From IMG/VR virus record IMGVR_UViG_3300030333_004842, positions 1 through 30,902 of that record: a DNA stretch of 30,902 bases, one strand, 5' to 3'. The notes under the pieces were generated by a model, which searched no databases, was not told the DNA's origin, and saw only the letters and a program-made list of their open reading frames with translations. The number at the start of each line of letters is the position of its first letter. The first letter of the stretch is position 1. The position numbers and the translations under genes were made by a program. This DNA is from a virus. Positions 1-9,900 of this stretch are shown in pieces.

Positions 1-609
1 CCTCTGTACTGTAGCAGCTGCAGTTGTTGCACCCAAACCAACCATTGCAAGTTGTACAGTATATCCAAACTCGACTGCTGCCTTATCAACTGCCTCAATA
101 CCTGTATCAATGACCTCATCGGCCTCGTAATCCATAACCTCACAACTCAATGTGTAAACATATAGTTTATTCAACTGATAGAATGGTTTTTTAACTTCAA
201 CATACTTAATCTCAAATATTGTATTGTCTAATGGGAAATATATCAAATCCCCTTCTTCTGGTCTTGTTGTTAATTCTATCTCAGAGTCTGTTAAGAATGG
301 ACTAACAAAATCTTCGTATCTTTCTTTAGATATTACAAAAGTAACTTGATCAGTTGTTTGTACTCCAAATTTTGACAGTATATCTCCAGATCCTTCAAAT
401 CCTTCATAATTAAGTAAATATGCCTCCATCCTAAAAGCATCATCAAATTTAGATGCTGATACTTCTTTTAGAATATTATCTTTATTAACAATCTTTCTGG
501 GAAGATATACTACATCTTGCCCAAACATTTTTAATTGTTCATTTATGAGATCTTGAATTAATCTCTGTTCACTTGTAGAACCTTGTAAAAAATACGGATT
601 GAGTGGCAT
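1..609 (-). CDS. 14: Neck protein gp14 (head completion), 3' end cut by window edge
   Basis: This is a 203-codon open frame running off the left edge without a stop. It starts at an ATG at 609 preceded by AGGA about 7 bases upstream, and begins 4 bases after the gp13 stop. The N terminus (MPLNPYFLQGSTSEQRLIQD), the following LPRKIVNKDNIL and the FDDAFRMEAYLLNYEGFEG segment are typical of T4-family gp14. In T4, gp14 binds gp13 at the portal vertex after DNA packaging and forms the ring to which the finished tail attaches. Its place directly after gp13 matches T4 order. The 203 residues seen are most of the T4 protein (about 256 residues). The visible C-terminal part is alanine/threonine rich. 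No frameshift is seen. Confidence 0.9.
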   Translation of the reverse strand, partial: MPLNPYFLQGSTSEQRLIQDLINEQLKMFGQDVVYLPRKIVNKDNILKEVSASKFDDAFRMEAYLLNYEGFEGSGDILSKFGVQTTDQVTFVISKERYEDFVSPFLTDSEIELTTRPEEGDLIYFPLDNTIFEIKYVEVKKPFYQLNKLYVYTLSCEVMDYEADEVIDTGIEAVDKAAVEFGYTVQLAMVGLGATTAAATVQR

Positions 610-613
610 AACA

Positions 614-1435
614 TTATCCTATCATGTCCATTGGAGGTAATTCGTACTCATTCCTGAGTTGCTCCTCAATTATTTCCAATTCTCTTATTGCATCTTCATA
701 AATTTCTCTACCATTTAATGCAACACCACCTGGAAGAAGAACACCATTAAACTTAATTAAATTTTGACCCCATTGTTTTTTAACAGTAGCAGTAAAGTAT
801 TTCTTTAACCACCAATCATTATAAACATCAGTTGCATTAGTGGGATCTACAATTCTCCAACAATCAAAAATGAAATACTTATCATCAGATACTTGACCCC
901 AATCAATATCCAAATAGAGTCTATGATTCTTTTTATTAAACCTAAGTTGAACATCTGGAGTAATTATTCTACTCAGATCCTCAAGATAAGTTTTTGTCAT
1001 AGCATAGTTCATCAAATCAAGAGCACCATAATAATACAAATCATTTAAGAAAATTTGATATTTGATATTAAATAATCCACTTGATATAGTACTCTCATCA
1101 ACTTTAAATACTTTACTTACACTAATAATGTGATCAGGTAATTGTAAAAAGTTTTGTGTCTCTGTAAATGAAGGGTTAGTTATACCAATACCTGAAGTTG
1201 CAGTTGTTGTAGTTATTCCTGTTTTTATAGTTTCCTTGTCTTCTTTAGATAATTTATGTTTTAAATATACCCTTTCAACTCCATCAAAATGCCTTTCTTG
1301 AAAATACTGAAGAGCATCATCTAGAAGATCTTCAACTTGATCATCATCTACATTAATTTCCAGCACAGGATATCCAAGTCTTCTTAAAGCGTAATCCTTT
1401 AGTCCAGTTCTTGAACTTATTAAATGTCCTGCCAT
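614..1435 (-). CDS. 13: Neck protein gp13 (head completion)
   Basis: This 273-residue protein matches the T4 gp13 family (T4 protein about 309 residues). The diagnostic N-terminal stretch is residues 20-45, with GYPVLEINVDDDQVEDLLDDA followed by a YFQERHFDGVERVYLKHKL-type helix. Known role: it binds the portal vertex after packaging, seals the filled head and recruits gp14, so that the tail can join. The ATG at 1435 follows GGGGTAAAGTA, a usable ribosome site. The stop is 4 bases from the gp14 start, so the two are surely co-transcribed. A late-promoter-like sequence lies about 55 bases upstream, inside the preceding small gene. Confidence 0.93.
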   Translation of the reverse strand: MAGHLISSRTGLKDYALRRLGYPVLEINVDDDQVEDLLDDALQYFQERHFDGVERVYLKHKLSKEDKETIKTGITTTTATSGIGITNPSFTETQNFLQLPDHIISVSKVFKVDESTISSGLFNIKYQIFLNDLYYYGALDLMNYAMTKTYLEDLSRIITPDVQLRFNKKNHRLYLDIDWGQVSDDKYFIFDCWRIVDPTNATDVYNDWWLKKYFTATVKKQWGQNLIKFNGVLLPGGVALNGREIYEDAIRELEIIEEQLRNEYELPPMDMIG

Positions 1436-1462
1436 TACTTTACCCCAATTTTAGTTGCTGGT

Positions 1463-1729
1463 TTAGTCATTGAATTCAGCATCCTTCTGGTATTTATCTG
1501 CTGTTTTAGTTTTCCTTTTTGGTTTGGAAAATTCATCAATTTGTTTTTGCATTTCAAGATTTGCCTTTAATAGAAGATCTTTTTCTTCTTGAAAATCTTT
1601 AGTCAAAGAGGTTATTCTAGCCTCTAAATAAATGTTTTGATTTGTTAATTGTGCAATTCTTTGATTATATACATTAACTAAAACATTCACATCAACGTCA
1701 TTATTCATAGGATCAGAAGGTTCCTCCAT
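1463..1729 (-). CDS. Small coiled-coil protein between fibre gene and gp13
   Basis: This protein has up to 88 residues and I do not recognise it. Residues about 15-70 show heptad-like hydrophobic spacing (VLVNVYNQRIAQLTNQNIYL, then EARITSLTKDFQEEKDLLL), which predicts a coiled coil. The tail is basic (KPKRKTKTADKYQKD). The ATG at 1729 overlaps the end of the upstream fibre-like gene by 17 bases and has no Shine-Dalgarno in front. A second ATG at 1708 removes the overlap and has GGAGGA about 12 bases upstream, so it may be the true start (81 residues). It sits where T4 has wac (fibritin, also a coiled coil), but it is far too short to be called that. The function is unknown; a structural or assembly role is inferred from position. 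Confidence 0.75.
   Translation of the reverse strand: MEEPSDPMNNDVDVNVLVNVYNQRIAQLTNQNIYLEARITSLTKDFQEEKDLLLKANLEMQKQIDEFSKPKRKTKTADKYQKDAEFND
1491..1498 (-). promoter_or_regulatory. Possible T4-type late promoter before gp13
   Basis: The minus strand reads AGATAAATA, one base from the T4 late consensus TATAAATA. It is 55 bases upstream of the gp13 start, inside the end of the small coiled-coil gene. The same GATAAATAC string also occurs inside the gp8 gene near 11970-11976, where no gene start follows, so chance occurrence in AT-rich DNA is a real possibility. Confidence 0.35.
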
Positions 1730-3089
1730 CTAAAGTTGTTGTCCATTTCGGTATGCCAGAAGCATCAGTTGTTAAAACATAATTGGAAGTACTAATACCA
1801 GAAGATGTGGCAGCAGCACCAACCATCTTACCAGTAGTATCGAAGTAAACAATACCATTACCAGTAGCATCAAAATCACCATTCTGGAAATAGATATTTT
1901 TAATATCTAAACTTCCTCTTGTACCAGCAACAACATTACCTGTTATAGTAACATCTGGAATATAAGTAAATGATCTTGCTGGAGCATTACTGCTTTCTCC
2001 TGCACTATCGTTATAACCGAAGAAACCAGTTTTGTTGTTAGATGTTCCAGAACTTAAATTGTAATTAAAAGAAACACCACGGTCAGTATTAGTATCAAAA
2101 GCGTGAGTAACAGTTATTTGACTTTCTGTAGTAATTCCAGCACTAGTTTGTCCTTGGAATGTAATTACTTTACTAGCTGCATGATAAGAAGTAACAGTAG
2201 CAATTCCAGAATTATCAATTCCAGTTACTGCTAATATGTCTCCAGTATTAATACCAACAATAGAATCAACTGTTACTGTGGAAACACCAGATGCAACAGT
2301 TGCAAGAATAGTTCTTTTACTGGTAACATCACCAATATTCATTATTGGATCAATTAATGATGTATTTGTAGAGTTAACAGTAGTTGTGGTACCATCTACT
2401 TGTAAACTACCTTTAACAATAACCATACCTTCACTACTCAATCCATCTGGGTATGGGTCAATATAAAGTGTATTACCACCTCCAGATAATGTTGATATTA
2501 TATTAGAAGATATTCCAACATTATCAATAGATACTCCACCTGAGATCTGCATTGCATTGTTGAATACCCAATCTGCACCAGTTACCAGAACTTTGTCAGT
2601 ACCATTTTCATCATACTCTATACTAGAGTCTTTACTTGTACCAAAAGTAAGTTTCTTATCATCTGGTATTACAACATGTCCAGTACCATTAGTATAAAGG
2701 TTTATATCTCCATCATTATTATTTGAATATATTGTATTTCCATCTATTGTTATATTATCTACAGACCATTGATCAACTCTAGGTAATCTTGCTACTGCAC
2801 CTAATTGACCAGGATTACCACCATTTTCTGTTAATAGTATCGGAATGAATCCGTTTGCTGGTGTGGCAGGGTTATCTCTACTTGCAACTTGACCTGGACC
2901 ATTAGTCATCATGTCGGTGTAATACTTACCACCAACTACATCAACATTACCACCGTCATCACCGACAAATAATCTTTCACCCTTATTACCAGTAGCACCT
3001 CCTCCAATCGTGAGGCCAAGTTCACCAAAGGCTAAGCTTCCTGGAGCAGCTGTACCTGTCGATCTTTTTACTCTGATTATACTTGCCAT
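1713..3089 (-). CDS. Tail-fibre-like virion structural protein, 458 aa
   Basis: The first 20 residues (MASIIRVKRSTGTAAPGSLA, then FGELGL) match the short adaptor motif at the N terminus of many phage fibre and receptor-binding proteins (Mtd N-terminal type). The body is glycine, serine, threonine and asparagine rich. It contains the fibre-type phrases GSLQVDGTTTTVNSTNTSLI followed by DPIMNIGD, and KTGFFGYNDSAG followed by FTYIPD, which recur in cyanophage fibre proteins. The C terminus is TTLDGGTF, similar to the end of the preceding 75-residue protein. It starts 2 bases after that gene. Position after the baseplate genes and before gp13 corresponds to the T4 gp11/gp12/wac region. Likely role: a fibre or whisker component attached to the baseplate or neck. 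The exact T4 counterpart cannot be assigned from the sequence alone. Confidence 0.75.
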   Translation of the reverse strand: MASIIRVKRSTGTAAPGSLAFGELGLTIGGGATGNKGERLFVGDDGGNVDVVGGKYYTDMMTNGPGQVASRDNPATPANGFIPILLTENGGNPGQLGAVARLPRVDQWSVDNITIDGNTIYSNNNDGDINLYTNGTGHVVIPDDKKLTFGTSKDSSIEYDENGTDKVLVTGADWVFNNAMQISGGVSIDNVGISSNIISTLSGGGNTLYIDPYPDGLSSEGMVIVKGSLQVDGTTTTVNSTNTSLIDPIMNIGDVTSKRTILATVASGVSTVTVDSIVGINTGDILAVTGIDNSGIATVTSYHAASKVITFQGQTSAGITTESQITVTHAFDTNTDRGVSFNYNLSSGTSNNKTGFFGYNDSAGESSNAPARSFTYIPDVTITGNVVAGTRGSLDIKNIYFQNGDFDATGNGIVYFDTTGKMVGAAATSSGISTSNYVLTTDASGIPKWTTTLDGGTF

Positions 3090-3091
3090 GG

Positions 3092-3319
3092 CTAGAAGTT
3101 ACCCCCATTGATGTCTAGATTCTGCGTTGTGCCTGGTGTTAACGATAAGGTTGCATCCCACTTTGATGTTGAAGCATTGTAAACTAACACCATACCATTA
3201 CTTAATCCACCTGAAACATCAATATCACTTAGTGCTCCTAAAGATCCACCAGCACCTCCAATAGAGGATAGAACTTTAATAGCATTTTGTTGACCGACTC
3301 TTACTTTAATATCTGCCAT
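3092..3319 (-). CDS. Small fibre-like structural protein, 75 aa
   Basis: This 75-residue protein contains the phrase LGALSDIDVSGGLSNGMVLV followed by YNASTSKWDA. That pattern (LsDvd..gl.nG.vLvYd..t.kW) is widespread as a repeat in phage tail-fibre proteins. The protein ends in NLDINGGNF, echoing the LDGGTF end of the next gene. It starts at an ATG at 3319, 8 bases after the 113-residue gene, and its stop is 2 bases from the following start. I read it as a minor fibre or fibre-adaptor subunit. It could also be a single fibre domain split off from the longer neighbour. Confidence 0.7.
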   Translation of the reverse strand: MADIKVRVGQQNAIKVLSSIGGAGGSLGALSDIDVSGGLSNGMVLVYNASTSKWDATLSLTPGTTQNLDINGGNF

Positions 3320-3327
3320 AGTTTTAA

Positions 3328-3669
3328 TTAAGTGGTAGTTACTCCAGCAGTGACTAATGCACTACCTTCGACAATTCTAGTTTTCAAATTAGAACTATCT
3401 TTTAATAAAACATCATAACTATATCTTCCTGGTTTTAGATCATTAGTAATCGTTGAACCTAAAGATATTTTTACTTGTCCAGAAGATCTACTTGGAAATG
3501 ATACCGCAAATGATGCAGTATTAGTAAGAGATGCTGGATGCTTCTTCATGATAGAAGTACCAGTATACCCAGTTAAATCTAGAGGGGCATTGTTATTGCC
3601 TTCAAGATTGAATGTCTGATTAAAATCAGCACCCACATCAATTACAATATTACTAATGTATGCTGCCAT
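3328..3669 (-). CDS. Beta-rich structural protein, 113 aa
   Basis: The protein has 113 residues. The opening MAAYISNIVIDVGADFNQTF, followed by alternating hydrophobic strands (PLDLTGYTGTSIMKK, GRYSYDVLLKD, RIVEGSALVT), indicates a compact beta-sandwich. Similar N-terminal layouts occur in small phage baseplate-upper and fibre-adaptor proteins (BppU-like), but I cannot assign the family firmly. It is the first gene after a perfect late promoter (3700-3707) and is followed within 8 bases by two fibre-like genes. It is therefore probably the first member of a fibre operon that continues into gp13 and gp14. I infer a virion role. Confidence 0.7.
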   Translation of the reverse strand: MAAYISNIVIDVGADFNQTFNLEGNNNAPLDLTGYTGTSIMKKHPASLTNTASFAVSFPSRSSGQVKISLGSTITNDLKPGRYSYDVLLKDSSNLKTRIVEGSALVTAGVTTT

Positions 3670-3699
3670 TATTAGGTCAGTTAGAATCTATCTGTTATA

Positions 3700-3707
3700 T
3701 ATTTATA
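3700..3707 (-). promoter_or_regulatory. T4-type late promoter
   Basis: The minus strand reads TTATAAATATATA, a perfect TATAAATA match to the T4 late promoter -10 element. It lies in the 40-base gap between the 74-residue and 113-residue genes, about 30 bases upstream of the latter. It probably drives the fibre-like genes and the neck genes late in infection, through a gp55-type sigma factor and the sliding clamp. Confidence 0.75.
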
Positions 3708-3709
3708 AT

Positions 3710-3934
3710 TCAATTACGCACTAATGATTTTAGAAGAGATTTTATCTCATCTAAATCACTTTTCATACTATTTACATCAGATTTTAAATCTTCTATTTCC
3801 TTCTTCTCATTATATTTTAATTTAGATACTTGAAGAAATTGATCATATTCATTAAAATTGTTATTAACAATAGCATTATTACTGACATCACGGAGTAATC
3901 CGTGATCAGATTCCACTTTCAAGTATTTCTTCAT
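3710..3934 (-). CDS. Small C-terminal coiled-coil protein, 74 aa
   Basis: The ATG overlaps the stop of the 2,521-residue gene by 4 bases (ATGA), a classic translational coupling. Residues 40-72 (KLKYNEKKEIEDLKSDVNSM then KSDLDEIKSLLKSL) form a strong predicted coiled coil with leucine and isoleucine at heptad positions. The N-terminal part (LKVESDHGLLRDVSNNAIVN) is more globular. No known family is recognised. Coupling to the large DUF4815-type gene suggests a partner or assembly factor for that protein. It is the last gene before the late promoter at 3700. Confidence 0.75.
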   Translation of the reverse strand: MKKYLKVESDHGLLRDVSNNAIVNNNFNEYDQFLQVSKLKYNEKKEIEDLKSDVNSMKSDLDEIKSLLKSLVRN

Positions 3935-6900
3935 ATTACCTTATCAATAACGTATGATTTTAGTGCAATAGATCTAAAGTTCTTCATTCTTGGCACCTGA
4001 GCCTGATTTGTAGAAATCATAACTACCTTAATCATAAATCCATTAAATGTTGGTACATTTTCACATGTGTACTTGTATTCACTAAATCCATTTTTATTTT
4101 TATTTGCTTTAACAACTTTATCTGGAGATCCATCTAAATTAAATGGTGTATAGACTTGTTGTGAGTCTTCACTATCATTTCTATAAAGTTTATAGAATAC
4201 TTTGAAATCTCCAGATACTTCTCTATGCCCATCAAACATTACTTGAATTGAGTTTGAATCAAACTCTAAATCAATCCTCTTAGTTTCATATATTCCACTA
4301 TTTGGATCCAAACCAGCAGTTTTTGGTCTACTGTCTGTTGTGTAATCAGAAACATGACTATCAACCAAATTACTATGTAAAATAACATTTGGTGTTTCTA
4401 AATCAACCAAAGGTGAAACATGAGGACTTGTTGATGATAATGTTAATTGTAATTGTAAAGATTTAGAATTGTTCATTACATCAAATTCATTTGTCTTAGA
4501 TGCAACAATTCTTGGGTCACTTAACTGATTATAAGTATTCAATGCTATATCTTCCCATCCTTTATCACTAAATGATACTTCAGATCCACTAATACTAGTT
4601 CCAGAAGTTGATTTAAGTCTTGCAGTAAGATTTGTTCCTGTTGGAAGCATATTAGCAATTTTTGGAGTAATTGCTTCAAATGGTATATTTTGTGAAACTT
4701 TTAAATTCTCACCAGATCCAAATTTTGTTGACTTGAACATGTTTGTTGAAGTCAATTTTACATAATAACTATCAAATGTTCTATTTCTAGAATCTATATC
4801 ATGAGTAGTATTAATCTTTCTCAAAGACATATTATTAAATTCATACTTATAAACAAAATCATTTGCATCATGATTAGTTTGTAAACTATCATCTATTGAT
4901 CTTGTTATATCAGTAAGTTCCTTAGTGGAAGTAGATACTCCAGTATATGAAATAATTTCATTTCCAATCTTTATGTATCCAGTTGCTGCACCAGGAGCAA
5001 TACGAACACCTTCAAACTCAGTTAGTGAAGTTACATTATCAACTTTAATTGTAGTAGTATCAGAAGTAATATTTTCTGATAAAATTACAGGAGCAATATC
5101 ACTTACAAAATCTTCTACCTTTACTTTATTCGCATCACTATGCATACCATGATTCTTATGATCAAATAGCATAGTCAAACCATCTCTAATTGGATCGTTT
5201 GCTACAGAAGTAGGAGCAGGAAGATTGGTTGCAGCTCCAGCACCGTTGTAATGAGTTACACCAGTACCAGTAACGATATTGTTACTAACATCATCAAGAA
5301 CTATAGTGTCTGTTCCATTAGTAGTACCAACTATTGCACGAACCCCTGATCCAGTAATACCTACTTGACCAGATACTATTAGGTCACCTTGAGCATATCC
5401 ACTACCACCATCAGTAATAGTAATTCTATCTACAAGATTACTAACAACTCTAACTGTTGCTTTAGCACCAGAACCAGAACCAGTTAGAGATGTAAATGAA
5501 ACATTTGTGTATTCTGTTCCACTACCAGAACCAGTTACACCTGCACCAGTATTTCTATGACTGAATGTGACAGCAGTACCAGTAGTAGCAATAGGTCCAC
5601 CTACAGAGAATACATTTCCAGAATTTGTTCCTTGAGTGATAGTAGTTCCTGCATCAAATACTCTTGTTGTAACTGCGATTCCAATAGTTTGTCTCTTAGA
5701 GTAAGCAACTACTGAATTTTGTTTACGGATTTGACCTAAAGGTAAATCGTTATTTGTTAATATAACTGATGCATTAACATCATTTACAAATCTTGCTTTG
5801 TAAAGTGTGAATTTCAAGTCTTCTTGTTGACTTGCAGTCCAAAGTTGATTGTTTTGTGACTTGAATAGAGATCCTAATGTTGGTTGCTTATCATTTAATC
5901 TACCAGAAAGAACATCTGGTTCATTCATTCTAGTAATGAATGTATTCCATCCAATACTATCTGCTTTAATAACTAAAGCGTATTCACCATCTGGTCTTAG
6001 ATAAACTGGTGTTTGGAAAGTAAATCCTGTTCCAACAGTACCATTAGTTGATACTCCAGCACTAGCTGATGTTATTAATGTTTGTGCAAAAGGAAGAATA
6101 GTTTGAGATGGTCTTCCACTTTCATCCAATTCTCTAATTTCTACACCCACATCAGTCTCATCTTTTGTCTTAAAGTATAATTCTCCACCCGTACAGAATA
6201 TTCCATCTGCATATTGACTACTTGTAACCTGGAATGATTGTGCAAGTGGGTCATCCCAATTCTCTTCTGGAGGATCTGGTTCTGGAACAGGTGGAATTAT
6301 TACTGGTTCTGGTTCTGGATCTGGTATAGGTGGTCTTGGTAATTCTTCTATATTAATTACTGATACAGTATCAGTATCAGTCCATCCACTTGTGGTGACA
6401 TTAGTGCTGGTACCAGTAATTGCTGTACTGCTACTGCTAGTACTACCAACAACTCTTGAAAGTGCTCTACGACCTGTTTCAACTTTATTTACAATTGGAT
6501 TTCTAACTGAAAGTGTTTGTTGAACGCTATTTACTTGTTGTCCAGAAGTAAGGTACTCTGCTTCTGCAGCACAATCACCTGGATCTAGTATTATCTCATT
6601 AGTTTCACTAGAAGTTACTCTAATAGTACTCATTCCAGTGGTAAACTTAGGGTTGGTTGCAATAGTAGGATCTGGTATATGTAAAGAAAATATCAAAACA
6701 CCAAATTCATCACTCATCAGTGAAATTTCATTTACAGTTGCTTCTGCTGTTCCATCTGCACTAGCAAGACGCATTCCTTCAACAACACACCCAAGTCTCT
6801 CTACATTTCTAAAATCAGATAAATCAAAAGTATCAACGTTAATTGTCTCGCTAGTTGCAGAATATGATGGAGTTAGAGTATTTTGATTATAAGGTTCTGT

Positions 6901-9900
6901 TGTATATTGTAAATCAGGAGAATTCCAAGCACCAGTTTTATGATTGGACTGTGCTGCTCTAAATGTAATTGTTTTTGCTGCTATCTCAGATCCAATATTT
7001 GGAGTAATACTGGTAACTATATCTCCAGTATCAAATGACCCCCTAACCATTGTAATTGGTATCAATTTGGGTACACACCACTCAGTTACATCAACATTTT
7101 CCATAAAGACATAGTATCTGGTATTTGGTTTCATCCTCGTACCTTTTACTTCAATGTTTCTGGATCTATTATTGAATAATGCTTCGATTCCAGTTACTTT
7201 ATTTCCCAAATCTGTCGTATCAACTCTTGATGAAAGTTGAAGTCCGTAATCAATTTCTGCTCCACTTTGAGTAGTCGTTGTAGTAACTGTTGTAGTTCTT
7301 CTATTAGTTGTTGTAGTAGTAGTTCTAGTTGCAGTAGAATTAGTATCAATTTGAAAATCTCCAGTAAGACCAGGAGAACTAAATCCTCCAACATCAATTC
7401 TTGTCGAAGATCTTGATAATTGCTCTGCACTAGAACTAGAACTAGAACTATCACTAGTACTAGTACTTGAACTTGTTGTAGTACCACCCCAAACAGTTTC
7501 ACTAGTATTGAACATAGCAGCAGCCATACCGCCATTCTCTCTGTCCTCAACACCCATTACTGCTGCAATAGCATTAAATACCTCATCACCCATACTAATG
7601 ACTTCTGGGGTATCTGCAAGCACTTCATCTATCCAATAATCGGTAGATGGTCTCAATTCAAGTCTTCCATTAAAAGTTGTAACCATGAAAGGATTTAAGT
7701 TCTCAACTCTAGTTGCTAACGATTGTTGTATGAATATTTCATTATTATAAGCAAGTGTTAATCCTGGACCTCCTCTATTAATATTACTATCTTCAAAATC
7801 TCTAGCAATAGAATAATCAGTACTTAACGGACTAGTACTCGAAGAAGCAGTTTCAAACACTAAACTAACATTTCTCTCTGTACTTCTTGGTCTACATTCA
7901 CCTAATGTTAAATCAATATCAAATTTAGACTCACCACTAAAATTATGAGAAGCATGATTTCTAAAGTTATCTACATAGAAACCTGATTTAAATTTATCTA
8001 ATCCAGTATTTGGATCTTTAATTGCTAAATTCTTAGTATCAGTCTCAAGAAGAGAAAGTGTAGTATAATTCTCAAGATTCTTAATTCTATTTTCGAGACT
8101 ACCAATATGCTTCATGGTATATCTCTTATGAGGTATATACTCTGTTATAACACTAGAAGATGCATTAAGCATATAAGGTTTCATTGCTAATATAGCAACT
8201 TGCATTCCCTCATCATTAGGAAGAGGTGGTTTTGGTTCTAATGCTGCTTCTCCTTGTTTTAGTTCAAATGTACCATTTTTGGTTAGGTATAATGTATCAA
8301 TTCTTGGCAAATAATGACTATAATCTGCTACGATACTTCTATCTGAGACTAAAGTTTCTGTAGAAGAATCTGTAAAATCTCTACCATCAAAAGTAAATGG
8401 TGAACCAGCACCAGCATATGGTTTCACTCTTGGTCTTAAATCTAGATAATCTGATGCTCTAGAATCTATTACAAATGGAACTTCTCTACTGTAATCCATT
8501 CCATCATAACTAGAAACATTTTCAATGCTTCCTGGTTCTTCTACATTTGTATAATGGTCGAAAACTATCTTAAGTTTTCTTGTGGGTTCATCTGCTTCTC
8601 TAATTCTAATAAGACTACCTAAATCTACATATTCTTTTCTTTGTCCATTTTCCAATAGATAATTTTTTCCAATATTTCTATCACCAACAATTATTGAACT
8701 AATATCACCAACAATTTCAGAAGTTTTCAGTGTTATTGTTTCACCAATTTCAAATACTTTTTGATTTTCATATACAAATTCAATTTGAGTAGCACTAACA
8801 ATTCTAACAACACGTGCAAGTGATCCAGAATCATTTCCAATAAATTGCTCACCAATTACAACATTATTACCATCTAATGCACTAGAAGTATTAGATAATG
8901 TTAATGTTGGAAGTTGAGGATCAGTTGTATCATTAGATTCAAATACACCCATTACTCTATGAATTTCTGGATATCTTAATGATATTCTACTATCTTGAAC
9001 CCTTAAACCATAAGTTGCGTCATAAGTTAAACCATCACCAAATGTAGTAGATCCAATACCTGCTCCAGAATATTTTGATTTATCAACTATTAATTGTCTA
9101 CATCTAGTAATAGATTTCTCTTTATTGATAAGTTTTGTTCTTCTTACTGTTGCTGTTAATTTATAAGTTTTACTTGCAGTAACACCACTGATAGTTAAAA
9201 CTCTTAAATTTGCATCAATACTTCCCTGTTGATCAGTTAATGCAACTCTATTATTTGCCATAGTAGAATTACTATGGGCAGTTAACATATAATTATCCAA
9301 ACTATATGGTTCAAAATAAAGATCATTACCAGTTAATGTAAATGTAAGTACTCCAGCAGCACTAGAAGTTGCCTCAAATTGCTTTCTTGTAATATAAGAT
9401 GAATCTAGAAGATTTGCACTAGAAACCCAATTTTCTGGGAAAGGAACTCTATAACCAGGATTATCTGCTTGAAGTAATTCATTAGTAGCAACTTTTACAC
9501 CAGTAGGTGTTCCATCAGCAAGAGTACCATTACATATTCCAGTAACAGATTCTACAGCTGATAAAATTAATTTTGTACCAGCATTTGTGATGTTATCTAT
9601 TCTATTAAATCTTACTATAGTATCAGCAGCATTATTCCATTTAAGAATATCTCCAATTTTAACAAAATTATTAAAGTTAGCAATTTGAGAAGATATTGCT
9701 TCTGTTCCACTATTACTAATATTAAATTCAAATCCACTATCAAATACTTGTTTATCGTTAGTTAAATCTAAATCTGCAGCAAAAGTACCTACACCAACAG
9801 TAGTTTTCCATCCAAGTCCCTGACTATTTCTATGAATAGATTTAATACTATCAAAATCATATTCAATTAAAGATGTAATGTTTCTACCAGCATCTTTACC

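Noticed and set aside
2236-2466. Plus-strand open frame inside the fibre-like gene (and similar ones near 4925, 6638, 13834, 16075, 20492, 23767, 26317)
   Set aside because: All are antisense shadows of strongly supported minus-strand structural genes, without start signals or family features.
7194-7553. 119-codon open frame rich in Leu, Val and Gln on the minus strand
   Set aside because: It is an alternate frame of the Ser/Thr-rich tract of the DUF4815-type gene. The low-complexity codons there avoid stops in other frames; there is no ribosome site and the product is itself low complexity.
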